Shown: positions 14,503 to 23,723, counted from the first letter of the stretch. The stretch: DNA of 46,747 nt from DASWIG01 sp965371445 (GCA_965371445.1 CBDUYN010000068.1:1-46747), one strand, 5' to 3'. The notes: generated by a model from the sequence alone, not told the origin. Translations and numbers: made by a program.

Positions 14503-16242
14503 ATGGACAAGGCACGGATCTTTGCCTTTCTGACGCTGCTCGCGCTCGTCGGTGCCACCGCCGGCGCCCAGACCTTCACCATCCGTTTCGACGGTGCCGA
14601 GCCCGGGATCTCGCCCGGCGCCACCAGCTTCTCCTACGAGGGCTCGCGCTGGTCGGGCGGGGTGGTCGAGACCCTCGGCCTGCCTGAGTTCTATGCCTCG
14701 GGCTCCTACTCCTTCCATCCCGATCCCTCCGGGGCGACGATCACCTTTGACGACGCCGTCGACTCGGTCAGCTTCTTCTTCGTCCACGACGTCGGAAACG
14801 TTCCGGCGACGGCGACGGCGTTCGACGCCGCCGGTGCGGAGCTGCAGTCCGTCGGCAGCCACGCGGTGAGCTTCTTCGGCGACCTGGCCAACTTCGTCGA
14901 CCTGAGCTCGTTGACGCCGATCGCCCGGATCGAGGTCGGTGTCGGCTCCGGCAGCTACGCGATCGACGACTTCACGTTCGTCATGCCGGCACCGCCCAGC
15001 TCATGCGTCGACGCCGAGGATGTCCTCTGCCTCAGCAAGCAAGAGCGCTTCCGGGTCGACGTGAGCTGGCGCGACCATAAGGGGAAGACCGGAAAGGCCA
15101 AGGTCGTACAGGTTGACTCGCGCGACTCCGGCCTGCTCTATTTTTTCAGCGCCACCAACTGGGAGATGCTGGTCAAGGTGCTCGACGGCTGCGCCATCAC
15201 GGATCGATTCTGGGTCTTCGCGGCGGCCACCACCGACGTCGAGTACACCCTGCGGGTCCGAGACATGGTGACGGGAGTGGTGAAGGAGTACTACAACGAG
15301 TTGGGCGTCGCCTCTCCTGCCATCACCGACACCGACGCATTTGCCACTTGCAATCCGCGGAGCTTCGTCGCCAAGGATTATCATCATGATCCACCACCGC
15401 CTCCCGATCCTCCGCAGCCGCCGCCGCCGGAGCCGCCGCCGCCTCCCGAGCCGCCGCCTCCCGAGCCGCCGCCTCCCGAGCCGCCGCCTCCCGAGCCGCC
15501 GCCCCCTGAGCCACCACCGCCGCCACCGCCCGGATCGGGCTCGGGTTCGGTCGCGTTCACGGCGCGAAGCTTCCGCGCCGGTGAAGCCGACGTTGCGGCG
15601 ACGGCTTCGGTCAAGAGGACGGGGGGGACGGACGGGCTGGTCTCGGTCGATCTCAGGACGCAAGACGGCACGGCGAAGGCCGGCGAGGACTACCAGAGCG
15701 TCATGGAGGTCCTTACCTGGACCGACGGCGATAGCTCCACCAGGTCGGTCCAGGTGCCGATCGTCGACAACACCGAGCCGGAAGCCGACGAAACGGTCAA
15801 GCTCTCCCTGACCGGTGCGACCGGCGGCCTCAGCCTCGGCTCGCCGCGCCAAGCGACTCTGACCATCGACGACGACGACAGCACCGGCGGCTGTGTTGGC
15901 AGTGACCAGGCCTCCTGCCTCAACCAGAGCCGGTTCCGGGTCGAGATCTCTTGGCGTAACTTCAAGGGCGAGAGGGGAGCGGGCCAGGTCGTGCCGCTCG
16001 ATTCCAAGGACTCCGGCCTTTTCCATTTTTTCGATCCCGACAACTGGGAAATGCTCGTCAAGGTGCTCGACGGCTGCGGCATCAACCAGAGGTTCTGGGT
16101 CTTCGCGGCCGCCACGACCAACGTCGAGTACACCTTGAAGGTGACCGATACCGAGACGGGGGCGGTCCGGGAGTATGTCAACGAGTTGGGCGTGTCGGCG
16201 CCGGCGATCGTCGACACCGGCGCCTTTGCGACCTGCCCCTAG
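14503..16242 (+). CDS. Secreted protein: two Cys-rich repeats, Pro-rich hinge, Calx-beta
   Basis: This 579-residue protein has a signal peptide ending about Ala-Gly-Ala (1-21), then a beta-rich domain (about 25-160). A first domain of about 118 residues (about 166-283) runs from Cys-Val-Asp-Ala-Glu-Asp-Val-Leu-Cys-Leu to a final Cys and contains Asn-Trp-Glu-Met-Leu-Val-Lys-Val-Leu-Asp-Gly-Cys. A long Pro/Glu hinge (about 303-343) follows, then a Calx-beta domain (about 346-460) with Gly-Thr-Ala-x-Ala-Gly-x-Asp-Tyr and a Val-Asp-Asn-Thr-Glu-Pro-Glu block, and a second copy of the Cys domain to the end. Calx-beta domains bind calcium in adhesins and matrix proteins. It is probably a surface or extracellular adhesion protein. 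An AAGGAG site precedes the ATG; the frame upstream is open by chance. Confidence 0.78.
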   Translation: MDKARIFAFLTLLALVGATAGAQTFTIRFDGAEPGISPGATSFSYEGSRWSGGVVETLGLPEFYASGSYSFHPDPSGATITFDDAVDSVSFFFVHDVGNVPATATAFDAAGAELQSVGSHAVSFFGDLANFVDLSSLTPIARIEVGVGSGSYAIDDFTFVMPAPPSSCVDAEDVLCLSKQERFRVDVSWRDHKGKTGKAKVVQVDSRDSGLLYFFSATNWEMLVKVLDGCAITDRFWVFAAATTDVEYTLRVRDMVTGVVKEYYNELGVASPAITDTDAFATCNPRSFVAKDYHHDPPPPPDPPQPPPPEPPPPPEPPPPEPPPPEPPPPEPPPPEPPPPPPPGSGSGSVAFTARSFRAGEADVAATASVKRTGGTDGLVSVDLRTQDGTAKAGEDYQSVMEVLTWTDGDSSTRSVQVPIVDNTEPEADETVKLSLTGATGGLSLGSPRQATLTIDDDDSTGGCVGSDQASCLNQSRFRVEISWRNFKGERGAGQVVPLDSKDSGLFHFFDPDNWEMLVKVLDGCGINQRFWVFAAATTNVEYTLKVTDTETGAVREYVNELGVSAPAIVDTGAFATCP

Positions 16243-16304
16243 CTAGCTAGGTGCGCACCTCTTGGCCGCCAGAAGCGCAAGCGTCTCTCAACCGGCTTCG
16301 CCGG
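16238..16304. terminator. Back-to-back palindromes and UUCG-type hairpin between convergent genes
   Basis: A 14-bp palindrome built on CTAG (16238-16251) spans the stop codon of the Calx-beta gene. It overlaps a 12-bp palindrome AGGTGCGCACCT (16249-16260). A small CCGGC-TTC-GCCGG hairpin follows at 16292-16304. No T-run follows on either strand, so a rho-independent terminator is not certain, but the position between two convergent genes fits transcription ends. Confidence 0.4.
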
Positions 16305-16327
16305 CCCGGACTCCGAGCTGGGAAGCG

Positions 16328-19300
16328 CTACAGAGCGAGGGACTCGGCCCGGCGTGCGATCTCTTCGTATCCCGCTCGTCGGGCGTCCTCGATAAGGGCC
16401 ATGAGGTCTGCGGCCTGGCTCTGGCTCTGGGTGCCAGCGATTTCGGCGCGGGCGAGCCGGGCCTCGAGGCTGAGTTGGAGAAAACCAAGCCCGGAAGCCT
16501 CGGCGAGCGGCGTTTCGACCTGTGCGAGGGCCGAGCTCTGTTGGCCTTCGGCGGCCAGGAGCCTGGCTTCGGCGACGTCGACCACGATGCGGATCCATGG
16601 GTTCTGGCTGCGCCGATCGTCACCAGCTTCCATCAGCGCTTGCCGCGCCGCGCTGGTCTTGCCGAGGGCGACGAGCGTCTCGGCCCGGGCTGCCGCGGCG
16701 GCGAGCTGCGAATCGAGCCAGCCCGCGCCGCGGTACTCCGCCGCGCTGTCGCGGAGCAGGGCCTCCGCCTTGGCGAGCTGACCCGAAGCCAACTCGTAGC
16801 GGGCCAGGGCCAGGTGGGTCTCGGCGAGCAGCCACATCTCGTCGACCTCGGCGCAGACCAGCTGCGCCGCTTCGAGATACCGTCGCCCTTCCTCAAGCTC
16901 GGCGCGCAAGACGTGGAGCTCGCCCCGCGCCCGCGCCAGGTGTCCCGAGAGGCTCTTGACCTCCCGCTGGGCGGCGATCGCAGCCCCCGCCTCGTAGTGC
17001 TTCTCCGCCTCTTCGAGGCCGCCGCGGGCTAGGGAGACGTTGCCCTGGAGGTAGTGAATCCAGGCGGGTCCTTGCCGTTCTCCGCCGGCGACATAGGCGT
17101 TCATGGCCTTCTCGGCGGTGCGCTGGGCCGCGTCGAGATCTCCTTGAGCGAGCAGGAGCCCGGCAAGGCTGTCGAGCTTGATCGCGGTGAAGGCGGGCTT
17201 GGCGAGCTCTTGGGCGATGGCGAGCGACTGCTCCACGAGTTGCCGGGCGTTTTGAAGCTCGCCCTGGCTCTGCATCAAAACGCCCAGGTTGTTTCTGATC
17301 TGCGAGACTCCCTTGCGATGACCGAGCTCCTCGTAGATCTCGAGCGCCTGGTGGTAGCGCTCCTCGGCAGTGGCCAAGTCCCCGAGCCGTCCGGCGAGGA
17401 CGCCCATACCATTCGTGACCCTGGCCACTCTTGCCCGATCGCCCGCTTCGGTGAAATGCAACAGAGCTTCCTCATAGGCCGTTTGCTGCTCGGGGTACCT
17501 GCCGAGCTGGTGGTAGGCGTGCCCCCGAAAAAGCAGAGCCTCGGCAATGAGCGTCCGTGACTTTTGTCGCCGGCCTTTCTCATAGGCCCGCTCGGTCGCC
17601 TCCAGCTGTTTCCAGACCTGGCTCAGGGTCTTGGCCGCTGCAGCCTCCGCGAGGTCGATGCGGGGGTCCTCGCCCTGCGGCGGTGGAAGACTTCGGAGCG
17701 AGGCCACCGTCGCCAGGGCGTCTTCGGGACGCGAGGCCTGGTTTTGGGCCTTGGCCAGCTGAATGCCGTAGTCGAGCGTCTCCGGGTAGAGGTCCCAGAG
17801 CGCTCGATAGGTCTCGATCGCCTGAGGCCAGTCGTCGGAGGTCTCGTAGAAGAGTCCCTTGATTCGAAGCCTCTCTTCCTGTGGCAGGTCCAGCGACAGA
17901 TCGAAGGCCCATTGGGCGCTTTCCTGGGCGGAACGCTCCATTCCCAGCGCGAGGTAGGCTTCGCTCAAGGCGGCGTGCGCCAGGGCGTAGTCAGGTTCTG
18001 CCTCGACCGCCGCCAGAAGGTTCTTCTGAGCCGACAGAGCGTCGAGCTCGCGCAGCCGTCTCAACCCTTCGAAATAGAGCTGCAGGGTCTCCTCTTCGGG
18101 GGCGACTCGCGCCAGCTCTTCCTCGGAGACCGCAGCGCTGCCGATCCCGAAGCGGTTGCGAACTGCCGATCCGGCCTCTGTCACGAGTTCCAGGAGGTTC
18201 GAAACCCGTCCCAGGGCGTCCACCGGCCGGATGTCCTCGCCGCCGGTCGTGCTCTGTACGTAGAGCTGAAGCCGGATGTCTCCATCCGCCGGAAGGACCA
18301 TGTAGTTGCCTACGATCACATAGTCGTTGCCGAGGATGTCGCGGATCGTGCTCAGGGTTTCGTCGGTGAGAGTGCTGCGGGTCTCTTCCAGGTCGAGGTC
18401 GCGCCGCAGCCGGGCGATGCTCTTGCCCGGGATCACGGCGAGCCTGCCGCCGATACCTAGCTCCGAGGCGAGGAGCTCGGCGAGGGCCGTCTCGAGCCAG
18501 GCGTCTTCCGCGCGTCCGGAGAGGTTGCCGGGACCCAGGATGGCCACCGAGAGCCGCCGTCCGTCTTCTGGAAAAAGGAGCAAGACGGCGAGCGCCGCGG
18601 CCACGGCGGCCGCCGCCGCGGCGGCCAGCGCCGCGACCCTGCGGCTCCACCGGTGTCGAGCCGCTGCCATGCCCGGCGGCGGGAAGAAGGGAGCCATGCC
18701 GCGGCGCCCCACCTCGAAGACCTCGATCCCGCCGCTCAGGCCACGGAAGTCGCGCCGGCCGTGCTCCGCCCAGACCACCTCGGCGTCGTCCTCGAGCGAA
18801 GGGCGCGAAAGGTCATAGATGCCCCGCGTCAGGAGCGTCTGGCCGCCGCTTGCCACCGAGGCCGTCTCCGCTGCGATGAGCTTGGCGTAGCCCTCGGCCT
18901 CGACCGGCCTCGCTCCCTGCGAGACCTCCTCAGGCGGGTTGATCCGTAGGAAGACCTCCCCAGCGTGCATCCCGGCACGGCCACGGACGCTCAACCCCAC
19001 CTCGCCCGAGATCCCTGCCAGGCCGTCGTGGTAGGCGAGAGCGCACCGTACCGCGTCGACCGGACGCTGAAAGAGCAGCAGGAAGCCGTCGCTCTCCTCG
19101 ATCTCCCGTCCGTCGAAGCGGGTCACGAGGTCCTCGACGAGGTCGTCGTGGCGTTCGAGGACCTCGAAAGCCCGCTCGTCGCCGAAGCGTTCGAAAAGCC
19201 CGGCCCGATCGACGAGCTCCACCACGAGGAGCGTCTTGACGGCCACACCCACCGAGGTGTCGCTCGTCGATCCGTCTTCGGGCGAGAATCTAAGAACACT

Positions 19301-19330
19301 CGACAGCTCTTCGCTGAGATCCCTGGCCAC
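16328..19330 (-). CDS. Degenerate class III cyclase-like, membrane, TPR protein
   Basis: This 1000-residue protein has an N-terminal class III nucleotide-cyclase fold (about 30-210) with Leu-Val-Val-Glu-Leu-Val-Asp, Glu-Ser-Asp-Gly-Phe-Leu-Leu-Leu-Phe and Gly-Met-His-Ala-Gly-Glu. The first metal Asp position appears to hold Glu, and the Asn/Arg of the canonical VNxAAR catalytic stretch are absent (Tyr-Ala-Lys-Leu-Ile-Ala), so cyclase activity is doubtful. One membrane segment lies at about 230-252, then a periplasmic-type domain with Val-Ala-Ile-Leu-Gly-Pro-Gly-Asn-Leu, and TPR repeats from about 430 to the end. The layout resembles the family named putative peptide modification system cyclase (TIGR04510), though no peptide-modification gene is visible. 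The GTG start is nine bases after recQ stops, so the two are probably cotranscribed. Confidence 0.78.
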   Translation of the reverse strand: MARDLSEELSSVLRFSPEDGSTSDTSVGVAVKTLLVVELVDRAGLFERFGDERAFEVLERHDDLVEDLVTRFDGREIEESDGFLLLFQRPVDAVRCALAYHDGLAGISGEVGLSVRGRAGMHAGEVFLRINPPEEVSQGARPVEAEGYAKLIAAETASVASGGQTLLTRGIYDLSRPSLEDDAEVVWAEHGRRDFRGLSGGIEVFEVGRRGMAPFFPPPGMAAARHRWSRRVAALAAAAAAAVAAALAVLLLFPEDGRRLSVAILGPGNLSGRAEDAWLETALAELLASELGIGGRLAVIPGKSIARLRRDLDLEETRSTLTDETLSTIRDILGNDYVIVGNYMVLPADGDIRLQLYVQSTTGGEDIRPVDALGRVSNLLELVTEAGSAVRNRFGIGSAAVSEEELARVAPEEETLQLYFEGLRRLRELDALSAQKNLLAAVEAEPDYALAHAALSEAYLALGMERSAQESAQWAFDLSLDLPQEERLRIKGLFYETSDDWPQAIETYRALWDLYPETLDYGIQLAKAQNQASRPEDALATVASLRSLPPPQGEDPRIDLAEAAAAKTLSQVWKQLEATERAYEKGRRQKSRTLIAEALLFRGHAYHQLGRYPEQQTAYEEALLHFTEAGDRARVARVTNGMGVLAGRLGDLATAEERYHQALEIYEELGHRKGVSQIRNNLGVLMQSQGELQNARQLVEQSLAIAQELAKPAFTAIKLDSLAGLLLAQGDLDAAQRTAEKAMNAYVAGGERQGPAWIHYLQGNVSLARGGLEEAEKHYEAGAAIAAQREVKSLSGHLARARGELHVLRAELEEGRRYLEAAQLVCAEVDEMWLLAETHLALARYELASGQLAKAEALLRDSAAEYRGAGWLDSQLAAAAARAETLVALGKTSAARQALMEAGDDRRSQNPWIRIVVDVAEARLLAAEGQQSSALAQVETPLAEASGLGFLQLSLEARLARAEIAGTQSQSQAADLMALIEDARRAGYEEIARRAESLAL

Positions 19331-19339
19331 GAGGCCAGT

Positions 19340-21262
19340 CTACACCGACTCCTCTTCGGCGCGGATCAGGACTTCGGCGAACGGAACGTCGGCGAAGCAG
19401 CCGAAGAGCTCATGCCGGCTGAGGCGCTTGCGGCTGAGCTTCGGCGAGGTAATGCCGGTCAGGAAGCGGGCGAAGGCTCGGGACTCGGCGAGGGTTTCGG
19501 CCTCCTCGCGCCGTAGCTCAAGGGCCCGTTCCCAAGACTCGTCGTCGATCGCCGCGGGCTCGGCCTCCGCCAGCTCGACCGCCCGGCCATCATTCTTGCA
19601 CCAGGTACAGTGGCCGCATGGCCCGGGCAGGGTCTCGCCGAAGTGCGAGCAAAGCGCCGCCGTCTGGCAACTGTCGAGGGCGGCGAGGGCGAGGATCTGC
19701 TCGAGGCGGTCGATCTCGCGTCCCTCGCGCTCCAGGGTCCGTTCATGGAGCTCAGCCGCCAGCGCGGCGACGTCCTCGGGACGGCGCACGCAGCGGTAGG
19801 GATGGCGGACTCCCGCCGCCTGGAGCTCCATCATCTGCTGTTCCGCCAGGTAGTCTAGGGCGCGAACGATTCGTTCCCGTGATGTCCCCAGGACCCTGGC
19901 CGCGGAGTCGACGTCGAGGTCGAACCAGCTCTTCACCTTTTTCGCCCGCCGCAGGAGGCTGCGCAGGAACTCTTGCCGGCGTCCTTCGAAGTGCTCCAGG
20001 ATCTCGGCCGAGCTCATCAGCGGACGGAAGCGGTAGCTGGAGTAGGTCGGCGTCCTGGCGTCGAGGTAGCCGTCGAGCTCCAGGTAGGTCAGAAGCGTTC
20101 GGACGACGATGGGGCGTACGTCATGGCGTCCGGCGAGCTCGGGGAGGCTCCAGTCCTGCTCGTCGCCGGCGGCGAAGACCTCCTCGACGAGCGCCGCGAC
20201 CGCGGCCTCGCTCGGCGTGTCGCCGTAGGCGAAATTCTCCAACACGTTCAGGTCGTCGGCGCAGACGAAGACCTCACAGGTCGCGGGCTCACCGTCACGA
20301 CCGGCGCGGCCGATTTCCTGGGAGAGGTTCTCCAGGCTCTTCGGCAGGTTGTAGTGGTAGACGTAGCGGATGTTGGGCTTGTCGATGCCCATGCCAAAAG
20401 CGATCGTGGCGACGACGATCGCCTCGCGCGAGGCGAGAAACGCGTCCTGGACGCGGTTGCGGTTCTCGGTCTTCATGCCGGCATGGTAGGCGTAGGCCGT
20501 AAAGCCCGCTTCGGTGAGGCGCTCGGCCACTTCGACGGACGTCTTCTGCTGCGTCACGTAGACGATCGTCGACCCGGGAGGACGTTCCTGGAGCCGCTCA
20601 AGGAGCGCGGCGTCGCGCTCGGCGCGGGTGATCGGGGTGGTCAGGAGCGTCAGGTTGGGACGATAAAAGCCCGTACGGACGGCACATTCCGGGGCGATCG
20701 AAAAGCCGCGGCAGACATCGTCCAGGACCTGTGGCGTCGCGGTCGCGGTGAGCGCCAGGATGCGCTCGGCGCCGCAGCGCCGCGCGATCTCGGCGAGCTT
20801 CAGGTAGTCGGGACGGAAGTTGTGTCCCCATTCGGAGATGCAATGCGCCTCGTCGACGGCGAAAAGCGAGATCGCAACCCGCTCGATCGTCTCCCGAAAG
20901 CGCTCGTTGTTGAACCGTTCCGGGGCGACGTAGAGTAGCTTCAGCTCCCCGGAGCGCAGGGCGCCCATGACGTCTCGGTACTCCTCGAGCTCGAGGGAGG
21001 AGTCGATCCGGGCGGCGGCGACTCGCCGTTTCCGGAGGACGTCGAGCTGGTCCTTCATGAGGGCGATGAGCGGCGAGACGACGAGCGTCAGGCCCGGAAG
21101 CTTCAAGGCGGGCAACTGGTAGCACAGCGACTTACCGCCGCCGGTGGGGAAGACCGCGGCGGCCGAGCGGCCGTCGAGGAGGTGGCCGATCACTTCCTCC
21201 TGGCCGGGACGGAACTCGTCGAAGCCGAAGGTCTCGCGCAGGACGTCTTTGGGGGAGGACAT
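19340..21262 (-). CDS. recQ: RecQ-family ATP-dependent DNA helicase
   Basis: This 640-residue helicase unwinds DNA 3'-to-5' during recombination and repair. Superfamily 2 motifs are in order: motif 0 Gln near 21, Walker A Thr-Gly-Gly-Gly-Lys-Ser at 40-45, Asp-Glu-Ala-His at 137-140 followed by the RecQ aromatic loop Cys-Ile-Ser-Glu-Trp-Gly-His-Asn-Phe-Arg-Pro-Asp-Tyr, Thr-Ala-Thr-Ala (motif III) and Gln-Glu-Ile-Gly-Arg-Ala-Gly-Arg-Asp-Gly (motif VI). The zinc-binding Cys cluster lies near 555-575. The C-terminus lacks a recognisable HRDC domain. The length is normal for the short RecQ group. The start lies only 261 bp from the acyltransferase start on the other strand. Confidence 0.95.
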   Translation of the reverse strand: MSSPKDVLRETFGFDEFRPGQEEVIGHLLDGRSAAAVFPTGGGKSLCYQLPALKLPGLTLVVSPLIALMKDQLDVLRKRRVAAARIDSSLELEEYRDVMGALRSGELKLLYVAPERFNNERFRETIERVAISLFAVDEAHCISEWGHNFRPDYLKLAEIARRCGAERILALTATATPQVLDDVCRGFSIAPECAVRTGFYRPNLTLLTTPITRAERDAALLERLQERPPGSTIVYVTQQKTSVEVAERLTEAGFTAYAYHAGMKTENRNRVQDAFLASREAIVVATIAFGMGIDKPNIRYVYHYNLPKSLENLSQEIGRAGRDGEPATCEVFVCADDLNVLENFAYGDTPSEAAVAALVEEVFAAGDEQDWSLPELAGRHDVRPIVVRTLLTYLELDGYLDARTPTYSSYRFRPLMSSAEILEHFEGRRQEFLRSLLRRAKKVKSWFDLDVDSAARVLGTSRERIVRALDYLAEQQMMELQAAGVRHPYRCVRRPEDVAALAAELHERTLEREGREIDRLEQILALAALDSCQTAALCSHFGETLPGPCGHCTWCKNDGRAVELAEAEPAAIDDESWERALELRREEAETLAESRAFARFLTGITSPKLSRKRLSRHELFGCFADVPFAEVLIRAEEESV

Positions 21263-21329
21263 GGGCGCAGTGTATCGCCACAGGACCGGGTGGCCTATAA
21301 TCTTTGAGGTGTCCGCAGGATCGGAGCTC

Positions 21330-21500
21330 CTATCTCTGACGCCGACGTTTCTGCGTCGGGTCGTCCGGCGGCGGCCTCTGCCAGCGGCGGTGAAACCACA
21401 CCCACTGCTCCGGACGCCGCTGCACCTGCTCCTCGATCGCCTGGGTCATGATGGCCGTGGCCACGAGGGGACACTTGGGCAGCTCGAGAGGAGGATGAAA
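21330..21500 (-). pseudogene. 3' fragment of a second LpxL/HtrB-like acyltransferase
   Basis: On the minus strand, about 55 codons read as the C-terminal end of an LpxL-type acyltransferase: an Ala-Thr-Ala-Ile-Met-Thr-Gln-Ala-Ile-Glu-Glu helix, Arg-Arg-Pro-Glu-Gln-Trp-Val-Trp-Phe-His-Arg-Arg-Trp, then a basic tail and stop at 21330. The first 80 percent of the gene is gone; upstream the frame runs antisense into the intact acyltransferase. The fragment is head-to-head with that gene (21523) and fills the gap to recQ. Confidence 0.72.
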
Positions 21501-21522
21501 CTTGCAAGGGTATACTGGTGGC

Positions 21523-22467
21523 ATGAGCCAAAACCCCCCGGGCCCGCTTCTGCGCCTCCGCCATGGGATCGAGTACGCCGTGGTGGCAAGGATCGGCGCG
21601 GTGCTGAAGGTCCTCCCCAGGGGTTGCGCGCTCGCAGCCGGCGCCGCCATCGGCCAACTGGGGTGGTGGACCCGGATTCGTCGGCGGATGGTGCTCAAGA
21701 ACCTCGCCCAGGCCCTACCCGAGGCCTCGCCCCAAGAGCGGCGCCGGATCGGCGCGAGGGCGGCGCGCAACTTCGGACGGACCGCAAGCGAGTTCCTGCG
21801 CTTCAGCGGCGCGGATCGACGAAAGGTCCTGGAGCTGGTGACGGTCGACGGGCTCGACGCCCTGAACGCGGCCCTCGAAGAGAAGCGGGGTGCGCTCGTA
21901 ATGACCGGCCACCTCGGAGCCTGGGCGCTCTACGTCACGGCGTTGGGCGCCGCCGGGGTGGACTCGGCGCTTCTCGTCGGCGTCCAGACGAACCCCCGGG
22001 TCGACGAGCTGATCCTGAGCATCCCGGGCGGCGCGGTCCAGTTCATCTCCAAGAGCAAGTCGGCGCCGCGCGAGATCCTGAAGGCGCTGCGCGCCAACAA
22101 GGTCATCGTCATGGTCGCGGACCACTACTCCTCGGAGCAGAAGGTGTTCGTGCCTTTCCTGGGACGAAATGCCTTCACCCTGCCACTGCCGGGAGCGCTG
22201 GTCGCAAAGCGCCGGCTGCCGCTCTACCTGATGGCCGGGCACCGCCTCTCCGGGGGACGCCACCAACTGACCTTGAGCCGTATCGAGCTCCCCGAGCTCG
22301 AGGGCGACGCTTTGCGCCTCGAGGTCGCGGTACGCTGCAACGCGAGCCTCGGCGAGGCCGTGCTCCGCCATCCCGATCAGTACTTCTGGTACCACGACCG
22401 GTGGAAGGTGAGGCAGAAGAGCTTTGCCCCCAGGCTGGCGACGGAAAGCGAACCGATGGCTTCCTAA
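21523..22467 (+). CDS. LpxL/HtrB-like lysophospholipid acyltransferase, catalytic Glu missing
   Basis: This 314-residue protein of the LpxL/LpxM family would transfer acyl chains to lipid A or another lipid on the inner face of the cytoplasmic membrane. Landmarks are an N-terminal hydrophobic helix, Asn-Leu-Ala-Gln-Ala-Leu-Pro, Thr-Gly-His130-Leu-Gly-Ala-Trp-Ala135, a Val-Ala-Asp-His region near 206, Phe-Leu-Gly-Arg, and the C-terminal Tyr-Phe-Trp-Tyr-His-Asp-Arg-Trp-Lys. The usual HX4(D/E) motif would have an acidic residue at 135 but the codon is GCG (Ala), one base from GAG. I chose ATG at 21523; an upstream TTG adds seven residues. It overlaps the convergent beta-helix gene by four bases. 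Confidence 0.85.
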   Translation: MSQNPPGPLLRLRHGIEYAVVARIGAVLKVLPRGCALAAGAAIGQLGWWTRIRRRMVLKNLAQALPEASPQERRRIGARAARNFGRTASEFLRFSGADRRKVLELVTVDGLDALNAALEEKRGALVMTGHLGAWALYVTALGAAGVDSALLVGVQTNPRVDELILSIPGGAVQFISKSKSAPREILKALRANKVIVMVADHYSSEQKVFVPFLGRNAFTLPLPGALVAKRRLPLYLMAGHRLSGGRHQLTLSRIELPELEGDALRLEVAVRCNASLGEAVLRHPDQYFWYHDRWKVRQKSFAPRLATESEPMAS

Positions 22468-23723
22468 AGGGGCAGCGGATTGTCGCTTTTCACGGTCCGC
22501 GGTCCCCGATCGTCGATCGGGTTGTTCGCCAGCTGGTTGTTGATGATCGTCACCTGGCCCGCCGTGGGCTCGACCGTGATGGATTTGGAGTCACGGATCT
22601 GGCGGGTGAAGCAGTTTCCCTGGATGATGGCCCGGCCCTTTTCGATCCGGATGGCGCTATCGCCCATCCAGTGGTCGATGATCGAGGAGGAGAGCAGCAG
22701 CTGTCCTTCCGATTCCCACTTGACGACTTCGTCGTACCTCCCCCAGACGCTCGCTCCGCGGACCGAGAGGGCACCCGTCTGTCCCGGCCGGCCCCAGATG
22801 GCACGGCGCTCGGGATAGAGGTCCCGCCATCTTCCCAAAGCGATGTTCACGTTGGCGACTTGCACACCCTGGTTCTTGAGCGCGTGGACGTCGAGGCCGA
22901 CTCCCACGGAGTCGAGGTTCAGGTTCGTGAACTGTCCGTTCGCCTCCTGCCTTTTCCCTTCGAACATTTCCAGCTCGGATCGCTCGAAACGGACCCCGGT
23001 CTGGTAGCCGAAGCAGAAGAAGTTATGCACGATCTGCCAGTCGCTTCTCCTCAGGATCAAAGCGACGCCGTCGCGGGCGATAAGCTCGCGAATACGCTCG
23101 TTCTGCTCCCAGTTGACCCAGAAGGGCCAGAAGTGGACGTCTTCGATACGGCCGATGTCGGTGCACCAGTCGACCTGGATGCCGCGAAAGAGCGGTTGTC
23201 CGTAGACTCGCCGGATGGTGTGACGTTTGGAGCCGGTCGTGAAGTCGATCCCCTGGTACGAATTGACCAGGAGGACGTCGACGACCGCGTTGTTGGAGCC
23301 GCCGCGCGAGTCCTGAATCGTCCAGGGGTAAGGGATGAATTCGGCGTTCGAGCCTTCGGGGGGCTCCTGCTCCGGGTAGTAGACGGAGAGTCCCTTCACG
23401 ACGCTGTTCGGGCCGCCAAGGGTGATGAAGGCGTCGCCGTCGCCGTCTCCCTTGCCGGCGAAGGCGAGGAGCGTCGTCCCCTTGCCGGGAACGTGGTTGC
23501 GCCAGGGCATGGGCGGAGTCCGTAGGACGCCTTCGAGCGCGACGTTGGCCGGGATGCGCAGCGTGCCCGCGATCTTGTAGTCGCCGGGAGGGACGGAGAC
23601 GACGCCGCCAATCCGCTTCGCCGCGTTGAGCGCCTTCTGAAAGGCCAGGGTGTCGTTCGTCTCCCCGTCACCGGCCGCCCCGAACCGGCTGTCCGTAACG
23701 TTGATCGTCAGATCTGTGGCCAT
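22464..23723 (-). CDS. Right-handed beta-helix protein, pectate-lyase-3-like
   Basis: This 419-residue protein has an N-terminal pectate-lyase-3/tailspike-type start: Phe-Gly-Ala-Ala-Gly-Asp-Gly-Glu-Thr-Asn-Asp, then a Gln-Lys-Ala-Leu-Asn-Ala-Ala helix and Val-Pro-Pro-Gly-Asp-Tyr. Many short beta strands with repeated Asn/Gly/Val turns follow. There is no signal peptide, so if it acts on external polysaccharide it is exported another way or works inside the cell. Catalytic residues cannot be assigned. A strong AAGGAGG site precedes the ATG. It may also belong to the phage-tailspike-like group of this fold, but no phage genes are near. Confidence 0.75.
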   Translation of the reverse strand: MATDLTINVTDSRFGAAGDGETNDTLAFQKALNAAKRIGGVVSVPPGDYKIAGTLRIPANVALEGVLRTPPMPWRNHVPGKGTTLLAFAGKGDGDGDAFITLGGPNSVVKGLSVYYPEQEPPEGSNAEFIPYPWTIQDSRGGSNNAVVDVLLVNSYQGIDFTTGSKRHTIRRVYGQPLFRGIQVDWCTDIGRIEDVHFWPFWVNWEQNERIRELIARDGVALILRRSDWQIVHNFFCFGYQTGVRFERSELEMFEGKRQEANGQFTNLNLDSVGVGLDVHALKNQGVQVANVNIALGRWRDLYPERRAIWGRPGQTGALSVRGASVWGRYDEVVKWESEGQLLLSSSIIDHWMGDSAIRIEKGRAIIQGNCFTRQIRDSKSITVEPTAGQVTIINNQLANNPIDDRGPRTVKSDNPLPL

